Shown in pieces: positions 9,138 to 16,273 of a stretch of 34,211 bases of DNA. The translations under genes and the position numbers were made by a program. The stretch's first letter is position 1; each line of letters opens with the position of its first letter. The notes under the pieces were generated by a model. That model was not told where the DNA came from and did not search any database. It was given only the letters and a program-made list of their open reading frames with translations. Source of the stretch: an uncultured Azospirillum sp. (GTDB taxonomy: Bacteria > Pseudomonadota > Alphaproteobacteria > Azospirillales > Azospirillaceae); the NCBI RefSeq assembly GCF_946480385.1, contig NZ_CAMLJP010000071.1:1-34211 (forward strand), given 5' to 3'.

Positions 9138-10166
9138 TTGGTTGCCCTGACCGTCGAAAAGCCGCATGTGCTGGCCCTTCGTCCTGAGAACGCCCCCGAT
9201 GCCGGACCGGTCAAGGCCGGCGAGGTGCTGGTCCGCGTCCAGCGCGCCGGCATCTGCGGGTCGGACCTGCACATCTACCACGGCTCCAACCCCTTCGCGG
9301 TCTATCCCCGCGTCATCGGCCACGAGTTCGCCGGCACGGTGGCGGCGGTCGGCGACGGCGTGAGCAACGTCGCGGTCGGCGACCATGTGGTGGTCGATCC
9401 GGTGGTGTCCTGCGGCCACTGCTACGCCTGCCGCGCCGGGCGGACCAATGTCTGCGCCAATCTGGAGGTGTTCGGCGTCCATCGCGACGGCGGCTTCCGC
9501 AACCATGTCGCGGTGCCGGCGGCCAACGCCATCAAGGTGCGCTCCGACCTGCCCATCTCGCTTGCCGCCCTGGCGGAGCCGCTGTCCATTGCCGCCAATG
9601 TGCTGTCGCGCACCGGCATCAATGCAGACGACACGGTGCTGGTCTATGGCGCCGGGACGGTCGGCCTGACGGTGGTGCAGGTCGCCAAGCTGCACGGAGC
9701 CCGCTGCATCGTCGCCGACCTGGACGACAAGCGGCTGGAACGGGCGAAGGAGTTCGGCGCCGACGTCGTCCTCAACTCCGCCCGCGTGTCGGTGCCCGAT
9801 GCCGTGCGCGACGAGAATGACGGGCTGGGGCCCACGGTGGTGATCGACGGCGCCGGCGTGCCGGCTCTGCTGGAAGAGGCCTGCCGCCTCGCCAGCCCGG
9901 CGGCGCGCATCGGCCTGCTGGGCTTCTCCCCCGCTCCCTGCAACATCAGCCAGCAGGAGATCGTGAAGAAGGAGTTGACCCTGGTCGGTTCCCGCCTGAA
10001 CCGCCGCCTGCTGCCGCAGGTCATCGACTGGCTGGAAAGCGGCAAGCTGAATCCTGCGGCGATGATCACCCAGGTCTTCCCGATCGCCGATGCGGCGAGC
10101 GCCTTCGCCCTGATCGAAACCGACCCGTCCAGCACCATCAAGGTCCAGCTCGACTTCGAAAGCTGA
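9138..10166 (+). CDS. Zinc-dependent alcohol dehydrogenase, probable L-gulonate/L-galactonate 5-dehydrogenase type
   Basis: A 342-residue medium-chain dehydrogenase of the RspB/LgoD/Tdh type. Catalytic zinc ligands are Cys40 (GICGSD), His62-Glu63 (IGHEFAG) and Glu147. Cys92, 95, 98 and 106 form the structural zinc site. The nucleotide-binding loop is GAGTVG at 171-176. I place the start at a TTG (9138) because AGGGAG sits 8 bp upstream; the GTG at 9129 would be too close to that site. It lies 41 bp behind uxuB in the same operon. In known L-gulonate/L-galactonate pathways such enzymes oxidise carbon 5 of an aldonate to fructuronate or tagaturonate, feeding UxuB. That substrate is inferred from context. 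Confidence 0.86.
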   Translation: MVALTVEKPHVLALRPENAPDAGPVKAGEVLVRVQRAGICGSDLHIYHGSNPFAVYPRVIGHEFAGTVAAVGDGVSNVAVGDHVVVDPVVSCGHCYACRAGRTNVCANLEVFGVHRDGGFRNHVAVPAANAIKVRSDLPISLAALAEPLSIAANVLSRTGINADDTVLVYGAGTVGLTVVQVAKLHGARCIVADLDDKRLERAKEFGADVVLNSARVSVPDAVRDENDGLGPTVVIDGAGVPALLEEACRLASPAARIGLLGFSPAPCNISQQEIVKKELTLVGSRLNRRLLPQVIDWLESGKLNPAAMITQVFPIADAASAFALIETDPSSTIKVQLDFES

Positions 10167-10171
10167 GAGTT

Positions 10172-10320
10172 TGTGAGTTTTCAAGGGTTTCAATTTTTCT
10201 CGGACGTCATTCCCGCGAAGGCGGGAATCCAGACCATTCCGAATGGGGGACTCTCCCGGCGAAGCCTGGATCCCCGCCTTCGCGGGGATGACGGCCGATA
10301 GAAGTGCTTGAGAACTCACA
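10172..10320. repeat. Nested inverted-repeat element (REP/MITE-like), 149 bp
   Basis: Two 28-bp arms (10205-10232 and 10266-10293) are inverted copies of each other. Each arm is itself a hairpin, around CCCGCGAAGGCGGG on the left and CCCCGCCTTCGCGGGG on the right. Outside them a second inverted pair matches at 12 of 13 positions: GTGAGTTTTCAAG (10173-10185) and CTTGAGAACTCAC (10307-10319). The element fills most of the gap between the dehydrogenase gene and dctP. It could fold in mRNA and separate expression of the two parts of the operon. Confidence 0.8.
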
Positions 10321-10396
10321 GTCTCTGTCACCGGCCGAACTGCATCCATCAGCAAACAACGGCGGACACGATCCGCCATAACGGAGGAACACCAGG

Positions 10397-11422
10397 ATGA
10401 ACAGCAAGACCCCGATCTCCCGCCGCACTCTGGCCAAGAGCATCGGTCTCGGCGCCGGCATCGCCGCCGGTGCGACGCTGCTGGGCGGCATCGCCGCGCC
10501 GGCCATCGTCCGCGCCCAGGCGAAGACGACGCTGAAGCTCGGCCACCTCGCCAACGAGGACAATGTCTGGCACAAGGCGTCGCTGGTCTTCGCCGAGGAA
10601 GTCGCCAAGCGCACCAACGGCGCGGTCGAGGTCAAGGTGTTCCCCAACGAGCAGCTCGGCAAGGAAACCGACCTGATCAAGGGCATCCAGCTCGGCACCA
10701 TCGACTTCACCATCACCGGTGAGTCGCTGCAGAACTGGGCGCCTGCCGCGGCGCTGCTGGCGGTTCCCTACGCCATCCGCGACCTCGACCATCTCGACAA
10801 GGTCGTCACCGGCGAGCCGGGCAAGAAGATCGCTGAGGCCATCGAACAGAAGACCCAGCTGGTTCCGCTGACCTACTTCGCCCGCGGCCCGCGCAACCTG
10901 ACCAGCAAGCGCCCGATCAAGTCGCCGGACGAACTGAACGGCCTGAAGATGCGCGTTCCCAACGTGCCGCTGTTCGTGTCCTTCTGGCAGGGCCTGGGCG
11001 CCAAGCCGACGCCGATGGCCTTCTCGGAGGTCTTCACCGGCCTGCAGAACGACACCATCGAGGCGCAGGAGAACCCGCTGGCCCTGATCAAGTCGGCGAG
11101 CTTCTACGAGGTCCAGAAATACGTGAACCTGACGGAGCACGTCATCAGCTGGATCTATCTGGTCGGCGGCTCGAAGAAGCTGAACAAGATGCCGGCCGAA
11201 CAGCGCGCCGCCATTACGGAAGCCGCCAAGGCAGCACAAGCCGCCGAGCGCAAGCTGTTCATCGAGGACGAGACCAAGCTGGCGGCCGACCTGAAGGCCA
11301 AGGGCATGGAGTTCATCACCGTCGACAAGGCCGCCTTCGCCGAGAAGGGCCGCCCGGCGGTGGTCGCGGCGCTGTCGCCGGAAATCAAGCCGATCTACGA
11401 CGAAATCCTCGCGGTGAAGTGA
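10397..11422 (+). CDS. dctP: TRAP transporter substrate-binding protein (DctP family)
   Basis: A 341-residue periplasmic receptor for a tripartite ATP-independent transporter. The N-terminus has a twin-arginine-like signal (SRRTLAKS at residues 8-15), a hydrophobic stretch and a probable cleavage site after AQA near residue 42. The mature part follows the DctP fold, including QLGKETDLIKGIQLGTIDF and GLKMRVPNVPLF. The latter contains the arginine that pairs with the substrate carboxylate in this family. GGAGG is placed well before the ATG. It precedes dctQ and dctM and lies among uronate genes, so D-mannonate, L-gulonate or a hexuronate is the likely ligand (inferred). Confidence 0.94.
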   Translation: MNSKTPISRRTLAKSIGLGAGIAAGATLLGGIAAPAIVRAQAKTTLKLGHLANEDNVWHKASLVFAEEVAKRTNGAVEVKVFPNEQLGKETDLIKGIQLGTIDFTITGESLQNWAPAAALLAVPYAIRDLDHLDKVVTGEPGKKIAEAIEQKTQLVPLTYFARGPRNLTSKRPIKSPDELNGLKMRVPNVPLFVSFWQGLGAKPTPMAFSEVFTGLQNDTIEAQENPLALIKSASFYEVQKYVNLTEHVISWIYLVGGSKKLNKMPAEQRAAITEAAKAAQAAERKLFIEDETKLAADLKAKGMEFITVDKAAFAEKGRPAVVAALSPEIKPIYDEILAVK

Positions 11423-11432
11423 GGGTAAGATC

Positions 11433-11458
11433 CCCCCTCTCCCTTCGGGGAGAGGGGG
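11433..11458 (+). promoter_or_regulatory. Stable intercistronic hairpin between dctP and dctQ
   Basis: An 11-bp perfect GC-rich stem (CCCCCTCTCCC / GGGAGAGGGGG) is closed by a C(TTCG)G tetraloop. It begins 10 bp after the dctP stop and has no T-tract. It looks more like an mRNA-stabilising or attenuating structure than a full terminator, and could raise binding-protein levels relative to the membrane subunits. Confidence 0.6.
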
Positions 11459-11496
11459 ACGATCCCGGGCCTCCTCCAACCGCAAGAGCCTGTCCG

Positions 11497-12000
11497 ATGC
11501 GCAAAGCCCTTTCCGCCGCGGTGGCGGCCGTATCCGCCCTTTGCCGCTGGGGAACCCTGGCGGCCATCGGCGTCCTCATCATCGTCGTGACCATCCAGGT
11601 GCTGGGCCGCGTCCCCGGTTTCCCCTCGCCGCCCTGGACGGAGGAGGTGGCCCGCTTCGCGCTTGTCCATCTCGTCGCCTTTTCCTGCGGGCTGGCGCTG
11701 CTGCGCGGCGAGCTGGTGAACGTCGACATGTTCATCCTGCTGCTGCCCAAGCCGCTGCAATGGGCGGTGGCGCGGGTGGTGGACGTGGCGATCCTGGTCT
11801 TCGCGGTCGCCATCATCCCCGGCGCTTGGGATTACGTCGTCGGCAGCATCGGCGAGCGGGCCCGCTCCATCAACGTGCCGATGATCTGGGTCTATGTCGT
11901 GACGCTGATCATCCCGGTGTCGCTCGCCTTCTTCTCGATTGCCCGGCTGGCCGGGCTCGGGCGCGATTCCGCGCCGCCCAGCCATGGGGAAACCGTCTGA
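11497..12000 (+). CDS. dctQ: TRAP transporter small membrane subunit (DctQ family)
   Basis: A 167-residue inner-membrane protein with four predicted helices, the usual DctQ layout. The family motif WTEEVARF follows the first helix. The start at ATG 11497 has only a weak ribosome site (CAAGAG); the frame is open upstream through the hairpin, where translation is unlikely. The stop overlaps the dctM start by one base (TGATG), indicating translational coupling. With DctM it forms the membrane part of the uronate-cluster transporter. Confidence 0.9.
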   Translation: MRKALSAAVAAVSALCRWGTLAAIGVLIIVVTIQVLGRVPGFPSPPWTEEVARFALVHLVAFSCGLALLRGELVNVDMFILLLPKPLQWAVARVVDVAILVFAVAIIPGAWDYVVGSIGERARSINVPMIWVYVVTLIIPVSLAFFSIARLAGLGRDSAPPSHGETV

Positions 12001-13274
12001 TGGTCACCGCACTGTTCGTCACCTTCGCCGTCCTGCTGATCCTGGGTGCGCCGGTGGGCATCGCGCTGGGCGGCGCGTCGGCGGTCTATCTGGTCGGCAG
12101 CGACATCGACCTCGCGGTGGTTCCGCAGTTCATGTATGCGGGCATGGACAGCTTCGTCCTGCTCTGCATCCCAGGCTTCGTGCTGGCCGGCAACCTGATG
12201 AACGGCGGCGGCATCACCGACCAGATCGTGCTGTTCAGCAACCGGCTGGTCGGCCATATCCGCGGCGGACTCGGCCTTGCCAACGTGACGGGGTCGATGG
12301 TGTTCGCCGGCATCTCCGGCACCGCGGTGGCCGAGACCGCCTCGATCGGCGCGGTGATGATCCCGGCGATGCGCAAGTCCGGCTACGACGCGCCCTTCGC
12401 CGCCGCCGTCACCGCCGCCGCCTCCACCGTCGGGCCGATCATCCCGCCCAGCGTGCCGATGATCATCGTCGGCACCCTGACCGGCCTGTCGGTCGGCAAG
12501 ATGTTCATGGCCGGCGCCATTCCGGGCCTGCTGCTGGGCGTCGGCATGATGATGACGGTCTGGATCCTGGCGCGGGTGCGCAACTATCCGAAGGAGCCCT
12601 GGCAGGGCTTCGGCGCCCTGCTGCGCGCCAGCCGCGGCGCCTTCTGGGCGCTGCTGATGACGGCGATCATCCTGTTCGGCATCGTCGGCGGCTATTTCAC
12701 CCCGACCGAGGCGTCGGTGGTGGCGGCGCTCTATGCCTTCGTCATCGGCTTGTTCGTCTACAAGGGCTTCAAGCTGCGCCAGCTGCCGGCGATCCTGCTG
12801 GAGAGCGCCATCGGGTCGGGCGGGTTGATCCTGCTGGTGGGCCTCGCCAACGTGTTCGGCTGGATCCTGACCAGCGAGCAGATCCCGCAGGCCATCGCCG
12901 CTTCCATGCTGGCGCTGACCACCAACAAGTATCTGATCATCCTGATGATCAACATCCTGCTGCTGTTCGTCGGCACCTTCATGGAGACGATCGCGGCATT
13001 GATCATCCTGTTCCCGCCGCTGCTGGCGGTGGCGACCCAGGTCGGCATCGACCCGATCCATTTCGCCACCTTCGCCGTGCTGAACCTGATGATCGGCCTG
13101 ACCACCCCGCCGGTCGGTGTCTGCCTGTTCGTCGCGGCCAACATCGCGAAGATCTCGCTGGGCGCGATCACGCGGGCAATCTGGCCCTTCCTGCTCTGCA
13201 ACATCGTGATCCTGCTGCTGGTGTCCTATGTGCCGGCGCTGTCGCTGTGGCTGCCGAGCCTGCTTTTCCGCTGA
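12000..13274 (+). CDS. dctM: TRAP transporter large permease subunit (DctM family)
   Basis: A 424-residue membrane protein with about twelve hydrophobic segments, the translocating subunit that couples uptake to the sodium gradient in characterised TRAP systems. Typical DctM stretches are present: MVFAGISGTAVAETASIGAVMIPAM early on, ASTVGPIIPPSVPMIIVG, GGYFTPTEASVVAALYA, and LTTPPVGVCLFVAANIAKI near the end. It is translationally coupled to dctQ and followed 45 bp later by uxuA, so transport and catabolism are one transcription unit. Confidence 0.95.
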   Translation: MVTALFVTFAVLLILGAPVGIALGGASAVYLVGSDIDLAVVPQFMYAGMDSFVLLCIPGFVLAGNLMNGGGITDQIVLFSNRLVGHIRGGLGLANVTGSMVFAGISGTAVAETASIGAVMIPAMRKSGYDAPFAAAVTAAASTVGPIIPPSVPMIIVGTLTGLSVGKMFMAGAIPGLLLGVGMMMTVWILARVRNYPKEPWQGFGALLRASRGAFWALLMTAIILFGIVGGYFTPTEASVVAALYAFVIGLFVYKGFKLRQLPAILLESAIGSGGLILLVGLANVFGWILTSEQIPQAIAASMLALTTNKYLIILMINILLLFVGTFMETIAALIILFPPLLAVATQVGIDPIHFATFAVLNLMIGLTTPPVGVCLFVAANIAKISLGAITRAIWPFLLCNIVILLLVSYVPALSLWLPSLLFR

Positions 13275-13319
13275 TCTTTCAAAGTCCAAAGCCCCTCTCT
13301 TTCCAAGGAGTTTGCAGCC

Positions 13320-14516
13320 ATGGAACAATCCTGGCGCTGGTTCGGCCCCGAAGACGCCATCAAGCTGAACCACATCCGCCAAGCCGGCGCCACCGGCGTG
13401 GTCACCGCCCTGCACCACATCCCCTACGGCGTCGTCTGGTCGGTCGAGGAAATTCAGAAGCGCAAGGCGATGATCGAGTCCGACAAGGAACTCGGCCTCA
13501 GCTGGACCGTCACCGAAAGCCTGCCGGTGCACGAGGCGATCAAGATCGGCGAAGGCGACCTGACGGAGCTGTTCGACAATTACCGCCAGTCGATGCGCAA
13601 CCTCGCCGCCTGCGGCGTGACCACCATCTGCTACAACTTCATGCCGGTGCTGGACTGGACGCGGACGGAGCTGGCGGCGGCGCTGCCGGGCGGCGGCACC
13701 TCGTTGCGCTTCAACGCCCATGAGCATGCCGCCTTCGACGTCTACATGCTGGAGCGTCCGGGCGCCGAGGAGGACCATTCGCCGGAGGTTCTCGCCAAGG
13801 CCAAGGAGTGGTTCGACCGCTCGTCGGAAAGCGACCGGGCGAAGCTGCTGTCGAACATCATGGCCGGCCTGCCGGGCGCCTATGACCGCTACGACATCCC
13901 CGGCCTGCGCAAGATGATCGCGCGCTTCAACGGCATGAGCGCCGATGGCCTGCGCGAGACGCTGGCCCGCTTCCTGCGCGAGGTGATCCCGACGGCGGAA
14001 GAGGTCGGCATCCGCATGGCGATCCACCCCGACGACCCGCCCCGTCCGCTGTTCGGTCTGCCCCGCATCGTCAGCACCGAGGACGACCTCGCCCATCTGA
14101 TCAACGCGGTGAAGTCGCCGAACAACGGGCTGACCTTCTGCACCGGTTCGCTCGGCGCGGGGCAGACCAACAACGTGCCGGCGATGGCCAAGCGCTTCGC
14201 CGAGGACATCCACTTCGTCCACCTGCGCAACGTCGCCAAGGAGCCGGACGGGTCCTTCGAGGAAGCTGACCATCTCGCCGGCGACGTCGACATGGTGTCG
14301 GTCGTCACCACCCTGCTGGAGGAGCAGAAGCGCCGTCAGGACGCCGGCAACGACAACTGGCGCCTGCCCTTCCGTCCCGATCACGGACACGAACTGCTGG
14401 ACGACGTGGGCAAGCCGACCCACCCCGGCTATCCGATGATCGGCCGCCTGCGCGGTCTGGCGGAAATCCGCGGCGTGATGACCGCGGTCGCGGCGGTGAA
14501 GCAGCTGCCGATGTGA
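13320..14516 (+). CDS. uxuA: Mannonate dehydratase
   Basis: A 398-residue enzyme (E. coli UxuA 394) that dehydrates D-mannonate to 2-keto-3-deoxygluconate using Mn2+ or Fe2+ in a TIM-barrel fold. Conserved stretches are WRWFGPEDAIKLNHIRQAGA at the N-terminus, IHPDDPPRPLFGLPRI with His236, FCTGSLGAG with Cys274, FVHLRNV with His301, and FRPDHGHELL with Asp354-His355. The His, Cys and Asp positions correspond to the metal site of the family. AAGGAG lies upstream of the ATG. It is the last gene of the cluster and shows that the pathway passes through mannonate. Confidence 0.97.
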   Translation: MEQSWRWFGPEDAIKLNHIRQAGATGVVTALHHIPYGVVWSVEEIQKRKAMIESDKELGLSWTVTESLPVHEAIKIGEGDLTELFDNYRQSMRNLAACGVTTICYNFMPVLDWTRTELAAALPGGGTSLRFNAHEHAAFDVYMLERPGAEEDHSPEVLAKAKEWFDRSSESDRAKLLSNIMAGLPGAYDRYDIPGLRKMIARFNGMSADGLRETLARFLREVIPTAEEVGIRMAIHPDDPPRPLFGLPRIVSTEDDLAHLINAVKSPNNGLTFCTGSLGAGQTNNVPAMAKRFAEDIHFVHLRNVAKEPDGSFEEADHLAGDVDMVSVVTTLLEEQKRRQDAGNDNWRLPFRPDHGHELLDDVGKPTHPGYPMIGRLRGLAEIRGVMTAVAAVKQLPM

Positions 14517-14522
14517 GGCGGA

Positions 14523-14547
14523 CGCGCCGGCTTCACCCGCCGGCGCG
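14523..14547. terminator. Hairpin between convergent uxuA and sigma-54 activator genes
   Basis: A 9-bp perfect stem (CGCGCCGGC / GCCGGCGCG) with a 7-nt loop overlaps the stop codon of the minus-strand gene and starts 7 bp after uxuA. There is no T-tract on either side, so its activity as an intrinsic terminator is uncertain. Confidence 0.4.
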
Positions 14548-16008
14548 CATCCCCAGACGGGCAAGTTTCTTGTAGAAGGCGGCGCGGGAGATGCCGAGCG
14601 CCCGTGCCGCCTCCGTCGCCCGGCCGCCGCTGGCCGCGAGCGCACGGCCGAGAAGCCCGCGCTCGAACTCGTCAAAGGCCTCGTCGTAGCCTTGCACGGG
14701 CTGCGGCGCCGTTTGTACCAGCGCCTGGACCGGCGTCGGACGTGCCGCCTCTGCAGGTTCGGCGCCTGCCAAATCCGGCAACGCCTCGGCAAGGTCGGCG
14801 GCGGTCAGTCGGCGGCTGTCGGTCAGCAGGCAGGTGCGCTCCAGCACGTTGCGCAGCTCGCGCACATTGCCGGGCCAGCGGTGGCGGCCCAGCGCCTCGA
14901 CCGCTTCCGGGGTCAGGCCGCGCAGCGGGAGGCCGCTGCGGGCGGCGATCTCCTGCAGGATGGATTCGGCGATGGCCTCCAGCCCGCCACCCATCTCCGC
15001 CAGGGCCGGCAGGCGGATCGGCAGCACGTTCAGCCGGTAATAGAGGTCGGAGCGGAAACGGCCGTCGCGGATCCGCTGCTCCAGATCGACGTTCGTCGCC
15101 GCGATCACCCGGACATCGACCTTCACCGGACGGTCGGAGCCCAGCGGTTCGATCTCCTGCTCCTGCAATGCCCGCAGCAGCTTGGCCTGCAGCCCCAGCG
15201 GCATGTCGCCGATCTCGTCCAGGAACAGGGTGCCGCCATCGGCGGTCTTGAAGCGCCCTTCCCGGCCCCGGCGGTCCATCCCGGTATAGGCGCCGGGCAC
15301 CGCGCCGAAGAACTCCGCCTCCAGCAGCGTTTCGGGAATCGCCGCCACATTGACGCCGACGAAGGACCGGCCGCTGCGCGCCGACAGGCCGTGGATGGCC
15401 TGGGCGATCAGTTCCTTGCCGGTGCCGGTCTCGCCCAACAGCAGGATCGGCGCATCGGTGCGGGCGGCGAGACGGGCCTTGCGCTTGACCTCCAGGCAGA
15501 CCGGGCTGTCGCCGACATAGCTTTGCAGCGTGTAGCGCAGCTGCCTCCTCTCATCGAGCCGGCGCCGGGTCGCCGCCAGTTCGGCCTCCAGCCGCGACAG
15601 CTCGGCAAGCAAGGGTTTCAGGCGGTGCAGGCTGTCATAGAGGACGAAGCCGACGGCGCCGATCACCGCGCCGGCATCGTCGGTCAGCGGGAAACGCGTC
15701 ACCACCAGCCGCTGGGTGCCGAACAGCATCAGGTCGAGCAGGATCGGCTGGCCGGTCGCCAGCACCTGACGCATCTGCGAATGGGGGATGATCTCCTCCA
15801 CCTCGCGGCCGATGGCCTCGGCGGGGTCGGAAATGCCGAGCATGCGGGCGTATTTCTCGTTGATCCACACCACCCGCGCGTCGCGGTCGACCGCCACCGT
15901 GCCTTCGGACTGGGTTTCCAGCGCCTCGAACAGCGACGGGATGGCGCGGCTGCGCAGCAGCGCCGCGTTGCCGGCGAAGGCATCGCCCTCCAGCGGAACC
16001 GCCGCCAT
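14533..16008 (-). CDS. Sigma-54-dependent activator with N-terminal PAS domain
   Basis: A 491-residue enhancer-binding protein. A PAS domain (about 25-125) is followed by a coiled-coil linker (about 130-158), then the AAA+ domain with Walker A GETGTGKE at 192-199, the sigma-54 contact loop GAYTG at 239-243 and Walker B LFLDEIG at 261-267. A Fis-type helix-turn-helix (RATEAARALGISRAAFYKKL) ends the protein. The loop is a Tyr variant of GAFTGA, followed by Met rather than Ala. There is no receiver domain, so it probably senses a small ligand or redox state through PAS instead of being phosphorylated by the neighbouring kinase. Start at ATG 16008 after GGCGGAG. I found no -24/-12 promoter beside it, so its targets are unknown. 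Confidence 0.9.
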   Translation of the reverse strand: MAAVPLEGDAFAGNAALLRSRAIPSLFEALETQSEGTVAVDRDARVVWINEKYARMLGISDPAEAIGREVEEIIPHSQMRQVLATGQPILLDLMLFGTQRLVVTRFPLTDDAGAVIGAVGFVLYDSLHRLKPLLAELSRLEAELAATRRRLDERRQLRYTLQSYVGDSPVCLEVKRKARLAARTDAPILLLGETGTGKELIAQAIHGLSARSGRSFVGVNVAAIPETLLEAEFFGAVPGAYTGMDRRGREGRFKTADGGTLFLDEIGDMPLGLQAKLLRALQEQEIEPLGSDRPVKVDVRVIAATNVDLEQRIRDGRFRSDLYYRLNVLPIRLPALAEMGGGLEAIAESILQEIAARSGLPLRGLTPEAVEALGRHRWPGNVRELRNVLERTCLLTDSRRLTAADLAEALPDLAGAEPAEAARPTPVQALVQTAPQPVQGYDEAFDEFERGLLGRALAASGGRATEAARALGISRAAFYKKLARLGMRAGG

Positions 16009-16273
16009 GTCCGCTCCGCCACGCCGGCCGCCGTCCGCCCGTTCCGTCACCCTGGCCGCTCCCTTGATCCTCGCACCTCCCGTGTTATCGGGACCTCGCC
16101 AGGATTCCGCAATGGCCGAGCGACCCTTGGGACAATGCCGATCGCAACGCCGCACGCTCTTGCGGAGTAGCGGCCGGCCGGTCCATGCTGCGGCCCGTAG
16201 CGCTTTCCGGCTCCGATGCGGAGCGACCGCGCCACTCCACCGGAGCCATCTTGCCCGTCCCGTCACTTCCGCC

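Noticed and set aside
10205..10293. CRISPR-like repeat reading of the palindromic pair
   Set aside because: There are only two arms, in inverted orientation, with no regular spacers and no cas genes.
11892..14792. Minus-strand open frame of 966 codons across dctM and uxuA
   Set aside because: It is rich in Arg/Asp/His/Gln, a mirror artefact of membrane-protein codons, and conflicts with dctM and uxuA.
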